Shown here: one piece after another, positions 53,494 to 62,031 of the stretch
How positions within the stretch are numbered: the stretch's first letter is position 1
Layout: the number at the start of each line of letters is the position of its first letter
DNA from: VXLM01 sp965242665
GTDB lineage: Bacteria; Chloroflexota; Dehalococcoidia; Lucifugimonadales; VXLM01
Reading direction: 5' to 3'
DNA: 64,000 bases
Assembly (NCBI GenBank): GCA_965242665.1
Contig: OZ251484.1
Location: forward strand, 434,001-498,000
Notes under the pieces: generated by a model
What the model was told of the DNA's origin: nothing
Database searches by the model: none
Seen by the model: only the letters and a program-made list of their open reading frames with translations
Program-made: the position numbers and the translations under genes

Positions 53494-54056
53494 CACACCT
53501 CCATCACCTCGTCTTCCTTCTGTTTCCCCAACGCCTGCATCTGACTGGTATAGCCATCCGTGATCTCCTGCAAGTCGTCTTGGGCGCGGCGCATCTCGTC
53601 TTGCGACAACTCCTTCTTCTTCTGCATCGACCGAATGGTCTCCAAACCATCGCGCCGAATATTCCGCACTGCGACGATCCCCTCTTCCACCCGCTTGTTG
53701 ACCAGCTGCACAAGCTCTCGACGCCGTTCCTCGGTCAGATGCGGAATGGTAATGCGGATGACCGTACCATCGTTGACCGGAACAAGACCGAGATTGGACG
53801 CCAAAATGCTCTTCTCCATGGCGACAATCGACTGCTTGTCCCACGGACGAATGAGAATCACCCGGGGCTCGGGCACAGAAATGGACGCGAGCTGGTTGAG
53901 CATCGCAGGCTCGTTGTAGTAGTCGACTGTCAGAGTCTCGACCAACGATGGGTTTGCCCGCCCAGTTCGTATCATGCCAAGATCGGTGACCAGCGCCTTC
54001 ACCGACTTGTCCATTCTCTCGTCGACCTCTAGGAGAACTTCCTCGACATCAGGCAT
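53493..54056 (-). CDS. frr: Ribosome recycling factor
   Basis: 187 residues from the ATG at 54056 (MPDVEEVLLEVDERM), the usual length; the open frame to 54101 is over-extended. Motifs: LGMIRTGRANPSLVETL near residue 25, VILIRPWDKQSI, and IPHLTEERRRELVQLV. It splits post-termination ribosomes with EF-G. Coupled to uppS by a TGATG overlap. Confidence 0.97.
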   Translation of the reverse strand: MPDVEEVLLEVDERMDKSVKALVTDLGMIRTGRANPSLVETLTVDYYNEPAMLNQLASISVPEPRVILIRPWDKQSIVAMEKSILASNLGLVPVNDGTVIRITIPHLTEERRRELVQLVNKRVEEGIVAVRNIRRDGLETIRSMQKKKELSQDEMRRAQDDLQEITDGYTSQMQALGKQKEDEVMEV

Positions 54057-54159
54057 GATTGCGACCTCCAGACGCCTCCGAACCGGCGCCGTTGCGAACA
54101 TCTGCGGCCAATGGCCAATATGGATATTGTACCAGAGGCATCCAACCCAGATAGAAGAC

Positions 54160-54894
54160 TCACACGTGCGAGCGTACCAAAGTGCCGACCGTTTCCGCTC
54201 CTACGATGCGGCGCAAGCTGCCTTGCTCGAAAAGATCGAACACGATGATCGGAATGTCGTTTTCCATGCACAGCGTAAGCGCAGTGGAGTCCATGACCTG
54301 CAACCGCCGCCGCAGGACGTCCTCATAGGTCAAGACGTCGTACTTGACGGCTTCCGGATGCACTCGAGGATCGGCGGAGTAGACCCCGTCGACCTTGTGC
54401 TTAGCCATGATCAGCACGGACGCCCCGATTTCGACCGCCCGCAGCGCAGCCGCAGTATCCGTGGTCATGTACGGATTCCCCGTGCCGGCCGCAAAGATGA
54501 CGACCCGCTCCTTCTCGAGGTGCCGAATCGCCCGCCGTCGAATGAAAGGCTCCGCGACCTGTTGAACATTGATCGCCGTCTGAGTGCGCGTGTCCAAATG
54601 ATGAAGCCGTTCGAGAGTATCCTGAAGCGCCAAGGCGTTGATGACGGTGGCAAGCATCCCAGCGTTGTCCGCCAATGCCCGCTCCATGCCCGCAGCCTCG
54701 GCCTCACCTCCCCTCCAAATGTTCCCCCCCCCAACGACGACTCCAATCTGAATCCCCGCCTCGTGTATACAGTTGATCTCGTCGGCCATATAGGCGACTG
54801 CCCCCAAGTCAATTCCAAAACCCCGCTCACCCTTGAACGACTCCCCGCTGATCTTGAGGAGCACCCGGCGATACTTTGACGCGTCCAATGACAC
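54160..54894 (-). CDS. pyrH: UMP kinase
   Basis: 244 residues from the GTG at 54894 (VSLDASKYRRVLLK), preceded by GGGGG six bases upstream; this start gives the standard N-terminus. Motifs: LLKISGESFKG, VVGGGNIWRG, FAAGTGNPYMTTDTAA. It phosphorylates UMP. The start lies one base from the tsf stop, so the two are coupled. About 100 bases separate it from frr. Confidence 0.97.
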   Translation of the reverse strand: MSLDASKYRRVLLKISGESFKGERGFGIDLGAVAYMADEINCIHEAGIQIGVVVGGGNIWRGGEAEAAGMERALADNAGMLATVINALALQDTLERLHHLDTRTQTAINVQQVAEPFIRRRAIRHLEKERVVIFAAGTGNPYMTTDTAAALRAVEIGASVLIMAKHKVDGVYSADPRVHPEAVKYDVLTYEDVLRRRLQVMDSTALTLCMENDIPIIVFDLFEQGSLRRIVGAETVGTLVRSHV

Positions 54895-54895
54895 A

Positions 54896-55399
54896 CTATT
54901 CCCCCAAAGAAAAACGGGAGAATCGCCGAATGCGGATATTCTCGCCCAGCTTTCCAATCAGTTCCCTGATGAGCTCGTCGATAGTCATCCCAGGATCCTT
55001 GATGAACGGCTGCTGAAGAAGACAGGACTCCGGAGGATTGACGTCCTCTCCCTCCGGAATTTCAGACTCGGCGATGAATCTCGGGTTCATCGCCGCAACC
55101 TGCATTGCTATATCGTGTGCCAACGCCTTGAAATCTTCCGTCCGCGCCACGAAATCAGTCTCGCAGTTCACCTCTACCATCGCGCCGATCCGCCCCCCGC
55201 TGTGAATGTAGCACTCGATGACACCCTGCTCCGTCTCGCGGTCTACTTTCTTTGCCGCAGACGCGATCCCCTTCTCTCGCAAGATGTCCTGCGCTCGCTC
55301 GATGTCGCCCCCAGCCTCCTCGAGCGCTCGCTTGCTGTCCATGATCCCCGCGCCGGTCGAATCGCGCAGAGCCTTGATGTCCGCTGTTGTGATGTTCAC
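54896..55399 (-). CDS. tsf: Elongation factor Ts (short form)
   Basis: 167 residues from the GTG at 55399 with GAGGAGAGGAA just upstream; the longer open frame has no support. Motifs: IKALRDSTGAGIMDSKRAL in the UBA-like domain and VNCETDFVARTEDF in the core. At ~167 residues it lacks the second subdomain and coiled coil of the E. coli protein, like other short bacterial forms. It exchanges GDP on EF-Tu. Confidence 0.95.
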   Translation of the reverse strand: MNITTADIKALRDSTGAGIMDSKRALEEAGGDIERAQDILREKGIASAAKKVDRETEQGVIECYIHSGGRIGAMVEVNCETDFVARTEDFKALAHDIAMQVAAMNPRFIAESEIPEGEDVNPPESCLLQQPFIKDPGMTIDELIRELIGKLGENIRIRRFSRFSLGE

Positions 55400-55511
55400 T
55401 TCCTCTCCTCTTGTCCGACGTAGCGCAAAGAGCCAGTTCCGAATGGACAGGCGCTCAACCCCGACGTTTCCTCCGATAGAGTACCTGCACCGAAATGTGC
55501 CGCCCGGATTT

Positions 55512-56363
55512 TTAGCCCTCGGGACCCTCGGACATGACCTGCTCCACACTCTGAACCGCTCTGAGCGCCGCCTCCGGGCTGATGGTTATCGACTCCAATA
55601 CAGGCTCCTCCGACTGACCTTCCTCCGCCAACCTCCGATTCTTGCCCTCGATGTATGCGTCGGCCATATGCGCGGTGACCAAACGGATCGAGCGAATCGC
55701 GTCATCGTTGCCGGGGATCGGGTAGTCGATATCGCTCGGGTTGCAGTCCGTATCGACGAGCGCGACAACAGGAACTCCGACTCTCTTGGCTTCGTTGACT
55801 GCGATGGACTCCTTGCCGACATCGATCACGAAGAGCGCCCCCGGCCTCTCCGTCATCTCCTTGATGCCCCCAAGGTATCGGTTCAACCGCGTTATCTGAT
55901 CGTTGAGCTTCAAAGCCTCCTTCTTTGGAAGCGAGAATAGCTCACCCTTGCCCTTCCGCTGCTCGAGTTCCACAAGGTAATCGATTCGCTTCTGAATGGT
56001 GGTGAAATTCGTCAGAGTTCCCCCCAACCATCGAGTGTTGATATAGAAGGCCCCGCACCGCTGCGCCTCCGAAAAGATGGTGTCCTGAGCCTGCTTCTTG
56101 GTTCCCGTGAAGATGATCGCCTTCCCCTGCGCCCCTACCTCCTCCACGAAGGCCGCAGCCCGTTCGAGGAACTGAAGCGTCTGTTGGAGATCGATGATGT
56201 GTATCCCGTTGCGATGCGCAAAGATGTACTGACGCATCTTCGGATTCCACCGCCGCCTCTGATGACCAAAATGAACCCCCGCCTCCAACAACGACTTCAT
56301 CGTGACCCGACGGATCGGCTCCGGACCTCTGGGCTCTCTTGCCTGTTCCAGTTGATTGACCAT
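55512..56363 (-). CDS. rpsB: 30S ribosomal protein S2
   Basis: 283 residues from the ATG at 56363 (MVNQLEQAREPRG), with GGAGGG six bases upstream. VTMKSLLEAGVHFGHQRRRW, NTRWLGGTLTNF and VALVDTDCNPSDIDYPIPGN are diagnostic. The C-terminus has an extra acidic tail. It leads the rpsB-tsf-pyrH-frr-uppS operon. Confidence 0.97.
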   Translation of the reverse strand: MVNQLEQAREPRGPEPIRRVTMKSLLEAGVHFGHQRRRWNPKMRQYIFAHRNGIHIIDLQQTLQFLERAAAFVEEVGAQGKAIIFTGTKKQAQDTIFSEAQRCGAFYINTRWLGGTLTNFTTIQKRIDYLVELEQRKGKGELFSLPKKEALKLNDQITRLNRYLGGIKEMTERPGALFVIDVGKESIAVNEAKRVGVPVVALVDTDCNPSDIDYPIPGNDDAIRSIRLVTAHMADAYIEGKNRRLAEEGQSEEPVLESITISPEAALRAVQSVEQVMSEGPEG

Positions 56364-56405
56364 GTACCCTCCCTGCATAGTGGACGATCCACGCCCGCGC
56401 ACAAG

Positions 56406-56435
56406 AGTATATCATAGAAACCTCCATCCGGTAAA
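56406..56435 (-). promoter_or_regulatory. Candidate promoter of the rpsB operon
   Basis: TTTACC (56435-56430), 18-base spacer, TATACT (56411-56406) on the minus strand, about 43 bases upstream of the rpsB ATG. Confidence 0.5.
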
Positions 56436-56509
56436 CAATCATCTCGACCAACCCAACATGATATGATACTCCCTCGAACCCTTCCCGACGACCGGCAGAG
56501 GAGGCATGA

Positions 56510-58063
56510 ATGCAGCGGCCCCCGAACTACGGAATCATCTATAACTGGGACGGAGCCCCCCACGGCCACCATCCGACCCCTCAGACCATGGAGCAATTCC
56601 TGCACTCCATGTACGCGCCCATGGAAAACACCCAGGTAGGCGCGCATTTCTGGTCTATGGGACAACACAACGCCCGCTACGACAGCGAGGTTCTCGAAAG
56701 AATCGACGAAACCACCGACAGACGATACCCCAACGCTCACGCCTACACGTTCGCAGAAAACGTCCTGGGCATGATCGAACGCGGAGAAGACCCACAGGCC
56801 GCCGCGATCCAGAAAGGCCATGAACTCGGAATGCACGTCTACGCGTCCGTGCGGATGAACGACAACCACTTCCACGGTATGCAAGTCGAGGACATGCCGA
56901 AATCCAAACACGGCGACATAACCCCTATGCGGCGCGAACACCCCGAATGGCTGCTCGGTGACGGCGCCCAGTCCGACTGGTTCGCCCTGTCCTGGAACAT
57001 GGCAGTGCCCGAAGTCCGCGCCCACAGATATGAAAACGTCCGAGAACTGTGCCAAAAATGGCAGTGGGACGGAGTCGAGCTAGACTGGCAGCGCCACGGC
57101 TACCACCTCCACAAGGACTACGGCTACAAGCTCCGCTACGCCCTCACCGACCTACAACGCTCCATCCGACAAATGACCAATCGCCTCGCAGATGAACGAG
57201 GCAGACCATTCTACGTGGCCGCAAGAGTCTCCGGCACCCTCGAAATGTGCAAGCGCATCGGATACGACATCCAAGCATGGGTAGACGAAGACATCGTAGA
57301 CATCATCATCCCCGCAGCCAGCTCCGGCACCGACCCACTCCTCGCCATCGACGAATTCAAAACCCTGACAGCCGGAACCAACATCGCCGTCTATGGCTGC
57401 ATCTACGGCGGCCCGGATGGACCATACGTCGGCCCCGAACCAGAAACCGCAAAGCGCGATATGATGCTCCGCGGCATCGCAAGCCGCCACTATACCCACG
57501 GAGCAGACGGCATCTACGTCTTCAACTTCCACGCCGACCAAGAATACCGACGCGCACTCCTCACCACCATAGGTTCCCCAGATACCCTCCGACGCGCAAG
57601 CAAGATATACGCTGCCGCACACAAGATCCCCCGCGATACAGGAGATTGGCGCGGCGCAGAACTGAACGACCGCATCTACGCCGAAGTCCCGACCCCCCTC
57701 GTCCACACCATGACCGGCGACGGCCCATCGGTTGCCATCACGATATCCGATGACTTCCTCGCAGACCCGCCAAAGAACATCGATCTCCGTATCCGCTTGG
57801 AAGAGTGGGTAGCGGGCGACACCGTAGAAGTGACCTGGGACGGACGCGCCCTGCCCGAACCCCGCATCGCATACACGGACGTAGACTCGGCCACAGGCTA
57901 CGCAGTCTCCAGCGCCGTCTGGCAATCCTACCCCCTCCAACCCCAGGACGCCCCAACCGGCGTCCACATAGTCAAGATCATCCTGCGCCGCCGCAACCCC
58001 CGCCTCGTCCCCGACCTAACCCTGACCGACGTAGAATTGCTAGTCGACTACGCCCCCGCCTGA
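56510..58063 (+). CDS. Glycosidase-like TIM-barrel family protein, copy B
   Basis: 517 residues with GAGGAGG before the ATG. It has the same layout as 12609-14159: HELGMHVYASVRMND, WQWDGVELDWQRHGYHL (acidic residue at a strand end), GYDIQAWVDEDIVDIIIPA, HGADGIYVFNFHADQE, and a C-terminal beta-sandwich (IDLRIRLEEWVAGD, VTWDGRALPEP, VDYAPA end). Similarity to copy A is moderate, so the two diverged long ago. No signal peptide. Family not recognised by name; a glycosidase-like fold is inferred. It is divergent from rpsB and ends next to an IS copy. Confidence 0.75.
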   Translation: MQRPPNYGIIYNWDGAPHGHHPTPQTMEQFLHSMYAPMENTQVGAHFWSMGQHNARYDSEVLERIDETTDRRYPNAHAYTFAENVLGMIERGEDPQAAAIQKGHELGMHVYASVRMNDNHFHGMQVEDMPKSKHGDITPMRREHPEWLLGDGAQSDWFALSWNMAVPEVRAHRYENVRELCQKWQWDGVELDWQRHGYHLHKDYGYKLRYALTDLQRSIRQMTNRLADERGRPFYVAARVSGTLEMCKRIGYDIQAWVDEDIVDIIIPAASSGTDPLLAIDEFKTLTAGTNIAVYGCIYGGPDGPYVGPEPETAKRDMMLRGIASRHYTHGADGIYVFNFHADQEYRRALLTTIGSPDTLRRASKIYAAAHKIPRDTGDWRGAELNDRIYAEVPTPLVHTMTGDGPSVAITISDDFLADPPKNIDLRIRLEEWVAGDTVEVTWDGRALPEPRIAYTDVDSATGYAVSSAVWQSYPLQPQDAPTGVHIVKIILRRRNPRLVPDLTLTDVELLVDYAPA

Positions 58064-58075
58064 CACTCCCCCTCA

Positions 58076-58135
58076 CGTCATTCCCGCATCTACCCCCGTC
58101 ATGCCCGTCCCTGCCTCCGTCATTCCCGCGTAGGG
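58076..58135. repeat. Array of half palindromes next to IS copy 3
   Basis: CGTCATTCCCGC occurs twice (from about 58076 and 58117) with a degenerate GTCATGCCCG between. The last one, CATTCCCGCGTAGGG, runs straight into the IS end AGACCTTTG at 58136. Confidence 0.65.
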
Positions 58136-58783
58136 AGACCTTTGAATAACTAGGCGGAGTGGTTGTTTGGGGATGACCTGCACTCGACGCCCTCTAATCC
58201 ATTCCCTTCGACTCAGATGTCAGACCATCCGGCCCCGAGAAAGAGAAGATGAACTTCACTCACAAGGTCGATCACCAGCACAACACCCAGCTCAGACTAG
58301 GCATCCGGCCCCCCAACCACCTTCTGCAGGCAGCTCGGTCCATGCACCACCCACAGCTCAGACTGAACACCCAGACAACTTGACCGCACGACGCAGGTTG
58401 TACGCCATCAACTTGAACCACATCTCCACCGCGTTCCTTCCCAATCCACGATACCGTACCCGCCCGTAACCATAACTGCGCTTGAGAGTGCCGAACACCT
58501 TCTCTACCGGCGCCCGCACAGGCGCTATCGACTCGTTGCGACGACGCTGCCAATGCGGCAACCCCCGCTGATGCTTATGCGAACGATGCATGATCCAATC
58601 AGCAATCCCCTGAGACCGCAACCACCGACGCCTCTCCTTGGACTCATACGCCCGATCTCCGTACACCGCACCCTCATCACCACTCTCTAACCCATCAGCC
58701 ACCTCGCTCTCATACACCTTGGCAGGCGTCAACTCCGCCCTCCGCACTATCCCAGTGCCAGCATCCACCCCAATATGCACCTT
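58136..58783 (-). mobile_element. IS5-type insertion sequence, copy 3 (N-terminal half lost)
   Basis: The end AGACCTTTGAATAACTAG at 58136 matches copy 1. The minus-strand open frame keeps the catalytic region missing from copies 1 and 2: MHIGVDAGTGIVRRAEL, VYGDRAYESKERR and APVEKVFGTLKRSYGY, i.e. all three DDE positions, but the N-terminal DNA-binding half and the other IS end are absent. The break near 58783 joins the inverted-repeat arm. Confidence 0.8.
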
Positions 58784-58808
58784 GTAGCAGAGATGTGGGG
58801 AACGGGCT

Positions 58809-59058
58809 ATGGGAGAATTTCGTTTGGACTATGTACGCTTCTGGTATGAACGGCAAGCGACGGTTTCTTCCAATGTATCACGGTAAGCGGTGATATACTA
58901 CGTTTGGCCGGGGGGGCGCTCATACCCGGCGACGCAGCCAAGCAGGAGCAGACTGCCTTGACCGAGAACAGTACGGCCCTCAACCACACGCTCTTCTTGG
59001 AGGACGACCTGTTTATATTGCGGAGATTTCGTGCTATACTATGGGGCATCAAGCGATG
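58809..59058 (+). pseudogene. Methyltransferase N-terminal fragment (MGEFRL type), further decayed
   Basis: Counterpart of 51388-51639. It starts MGEFRLDYVRFWYERQATV, but a TAA interrupts the frame after 25 codons; DNA similarity continues to the HTLFLEDDLFILR region. Confidence 0.6.
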
Positions 59059-59092
59059 AGTTTCTTCTACCCCCCCCCCCCCCGAACAATCG

Positions 59093-59280
59093 TTCCTATT
59101 TCGTCCGCATGAATTCCTTGCGGGCAATGCCCTGGTTTGTGGCGGCAACCTGCCAGTCCTGCGCTCGCTGCCGGACGAATGTGTCGATCTGACCTCCCTC
59201 GACCCGCGGTTCAATTCCAACCAGTTCTCCGTCGCGGCGTTTGGCGACGAGGGGATGGTTCGGGTGCTGACGAGGTACGG
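59093..59280 (+). pseudogene. Methyltransferase N-terminal fragment (LDPRF type)
   Basis: Counterpart of 51170-51355: FLFRPHEFLAGNALVCGGN, then VDLTSLDPRFNSNQFSVAAF. The same DPPF to DPRF change is present in both arms, so it predates the duplication. Confidence 0.7.
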
Positions 59281-59282
59281 GG

Positions 59283-59306
59283 ATTCCCGCCTTCGCAGGA
59301 ACGACG
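59283..59306. repeat. Palindromic repeat (uninterrupted in this arm)
   Basis: Two mismatches in the right arm. In the other inverted-repeat arm the same site carries the end of IS copy 2. Confidence 0.65.
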
Positions 59307-59387
59307 TGGGTGGGGGGAGATGACGTGGAGGAGGGAATTACGGGGGTGGGTGCGGAAATAAACGTAGATAGGAGGGTTTTGGCTGAG

Positions 59388-61668
59388 ATGCTGGATAGCG
59401 AGAGGGTGAAGGCGCTGCGGTTCTGGGAGCTTGGGCGAGAGCGAGTTCGGGAGTGGCTTGCGGTGCGGTTTTGGAAGATCGACGGCGCGCAGGTTTGGGG
59501 GTGGCTTCCGCTGGTGTTGCTGCTGGTTGGGCTTGCGTCGATGTTCGCCTTTGGGGGCGACCGGGGTCACTACTATCGGCCTGGTGTGCATGACGGGATT
59601 TCGTCGCAGAGCATGGCGTTTGCAGCGAACCTGTCTCCAGAGCACAACTTCTTGATGTTCTTTCGGAAGACGGAATCGTCGTATGAGCCGTACAACCGCT
59701 ACCCGGTTGGGACATACGCGCTGCTCAAGTTGGCCATCTTGCCTTTTGGGGACGACCTGTCGGCGCAGATTTGGGCCGGGAGACTGTTGACGATGCTGCT
59801 TACTGCGGCGGGTGCGGTGTCGGCGTACTTGGCGCTGCGGCGTCTTACGGGCAGTGGATGGATTGCGTCTGCGTCGGTGATGGCGACATTCTCGTCGTAC
59901 TATTTCTTGTACTACAACGACTTCGTTTCGACGGAGGTAATCAGCGTCTTTGGCATCCTGCTGACGTTTCATGGGATGGTGGTGTTCGTGCAGGACGGTC
60001 AGTTTCGGCAGTTGGTCATCAAGACATGCGCGGCTGTGCTGCTGGGATGGCATGTGATGGCGTTGGTCTTGCCGTTCGTGGTCATTGGGCTGGCTGTGGC
60101 GCTCTGGCGCGCGTTCGTATCCCCCCCCCCGTACAGGAACCCGCACCACACCGCACCGCAGGGGGTTCGGCGGTAGGCTGGGGTCGGCCGCAGTCGACGC
60201 GCTTTCTAGCCGGTACGTCCACTACGGGGCGATTGCCGGGGTCTTCTGCGCGCTGGTGATGGCGTTCAATATCGTCAACGAGTACTTCGCGTTGGGGCGA
60301 GAGGTTCCGCTCACTCGACTGCCAACGGTCGAGTCTTATATTGCGCGTCTGGGGATCGACGACCGGATCCTTTCCACTCACGCGAGTACGCTGGCATGGG
60401 GGCCGTACTTGCGGGGGCAGGTCTCGAGGGTCGGGGGGATGTCGACGCCGTATTTCGTGGATCAGCGTCGGAAGGGGAGGCGTGGTCGTGGTCGCGGGGT
60501 GTGGGGGTGGATTCCCGCCTACGCGGGAATGACGTGAGGCTGTCGTTCGGGCGGTGGGAGAGGGGCGATGCCGGGGATTCGCTGGTGCGGAGAGCGGGGC
60601 TGCCATTGATTGGGTTGGCGCTGCCGCTGTCGGGGTTGGCGGGGGCGTTCGTGCTAGTGGTGAGCGCGGGGGCGGTGTTCTTCATGCGGCACAAGTTGTT
60701 GACGGGGACGCTGTTGTTGGCTGGTTGGTGTTGGGTGATTCCGCTGCGGACGGCGGCTGGCACGCATGAGTTCGAGGCGTTGTTCCACGTTGGCGCTCCG
60801 CTGATCTTCTTTGCATCGGGCCTACTGTTGGTGCGCTGGCTGGTTCGGAGTGAGTGGGTCGTCGGGGTGTTGGCTGTCGGCGCTCTGGGGGTGTTGGTTC
60901 TTTCGAGTTTCGAGATGAGCGGTGTTGGACACGGGGCGGAGTCGGCCCAGTACCAGGACGCGATGATGCAAGATTTCGAGGTGATTCGCGGCATGACAGT
61001 GGGGGAGGACGTCCTTGCGTTGGTCAGGAGCGAGGAATCGTATGCCGCATTCGGGGGGGCGTCCAACGCGGTGGATCATTATTTGGGGCAGCGGAGCAGG
61101 TCGCTACGGTATGAGCAGACCGCGCTTGTGGCGGGGGGCTATACGATCATGCGCGAGCGGATCGACACGCCGGCGCTGCTGACGCCGGGGAATCGGGAGA
61201 TGTTCTTGTACGATTCGGACGGTCTGATCGATATGTATCGGACGGCGTATCGGCAGGCCACCTCCAGCGATCCCATCGCACGCGGCTATTTCAACGTGTA
61301 TCTCCATGAGGGGGCGATGTACTACGCCAAGGAGGTAGGATGCGAGGTGGATCTCTCCTTCTTCCTGCATGTCGTGCCGGTGGATGAGGGGGATCTTCCT
61401 GGATACCGGCGGCAGTACGGCTTCGACAGTCTTTCCTTCAACTTCATCGAGCTCGTCGTCGGGTTCGACGGAGGTTGCATGGCGGTCGTCGATCTGCCCG
61501 AATACGAGGCCGCGCGGGTAGAGACGGGACAGATTGGCGGGGAGGACGGAGTTCTCGCGCATGATTCGTCCGACCTCATTGACTTGTACCGGTCGGCGCA
61601 TCGCAGGATAACAGAGAGTGAGCCGGCGGTTCGTTCGCGGTTCGATGTGTATGCCGGAGAGGGAGGGT
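59388..61668 (+). pseudogene. Decayed paralogue of the GT-C-like repeat-domain membrane protein
   Basis: Starts MLDSERVKALRFWELGRE (ATG 59388, GGAGGG upstream) and follows the gene at 8303-11149 closely: RPGVHDGISSQS, EPYNRYPVGTY, FSSYYFLYYND, KTCAAVLLGWHV. The frame is lost at a ten-C run (60121-60130; one base fewer would restore it) and again around a palindromic repeat inserted at 60511-60534. One complete C-terminal repeat domain follows (RGYFNVYLHEGAMYYAKE, RRQYGFDSLSF, LPEYEAARVETGQ), then a second starts (SRFDVYAGEGG) and ends abruptly near 61668. Two frame breaks plus truncation indicate a pseudogene, although the C-run alone could be phase-variable. Confidence 0.75.
60511..60534. 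repeat. Palindromic repeat inserted inside a coding region
   Basis: A perfect copy. It lies within the decayed membrane-protein gene, at a point where the intact paralogue has no such sequence. Confidence 0.8.
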
Positions 61669-61988
61669 TGACGGGTACTGTTGCATTAGGGTTGATTCGG
61701 CTTTCGGTCATTCTTGAAACTGGCGTCGGTTATGGAGTACAGTATAACCCATGCTATACCAGAAGGGACGGTAGCCAGAAGGCCAGTGACAAGCACCGCA
61801 TCAACCGACTGAAAGAACAAGGGTTCATAGGGAGCAGTGAAGCTGAAGCTTCACTGGAGAACTACTTCTTGCGGAAGAAGGCTGAAAAGGAAGCCGAGGA
61901 GAAACGGAAGCGTAAGGCTCGCAAGACCGAACGCACGTTCACCCAACGCCAGCTCGACAGATTCCGCGTTCGCAGGCGGGGGCCGTAA
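61669..61988 (+). other. Foreign-looking tail in frame with the decayed gene
   Basis: After similarity to the membrane protein ends, the open frame runs on to 61988. The last ~75 residues are strongly basic and helical in character (ENYFLRKKAEKEAEEKRKRK). The DNA is less GC-rich than its surroundings. Probably the 3' end of another, broken gene; not identified. Confidence 0.4.
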
Positions 61989-62031
61989 ATGGAAATCAAC
62001 CATAATGCAACACAACCAAGGGAGCGCTCGT

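Larger units (their letters stand above)
58800..59306. repeat. Right arm of the ~500-base inverted repeat
   Basis: Inverse copy of 51156-51650. It includes a 14-C run (59070-59083) at the equivalent position and keeps an uninterrupted palindromic repeat at 59283-59306. Confidence 0.85.

Noticed and set aside
49409..58783. A composite transposon bounded by the IS copies
   Set aside because: All copies are defective and the enclosed DNA includes the core rpsB operon, so the flanking arrangement is better explained by independent insertions and an inverted duplication.
59211..60149. A 312-residue minus-strand open frame
   Set aside because: Antisense to the decayed membrane-protein gene, low-complexity Pro/Arg/Gln-rich, no motif.
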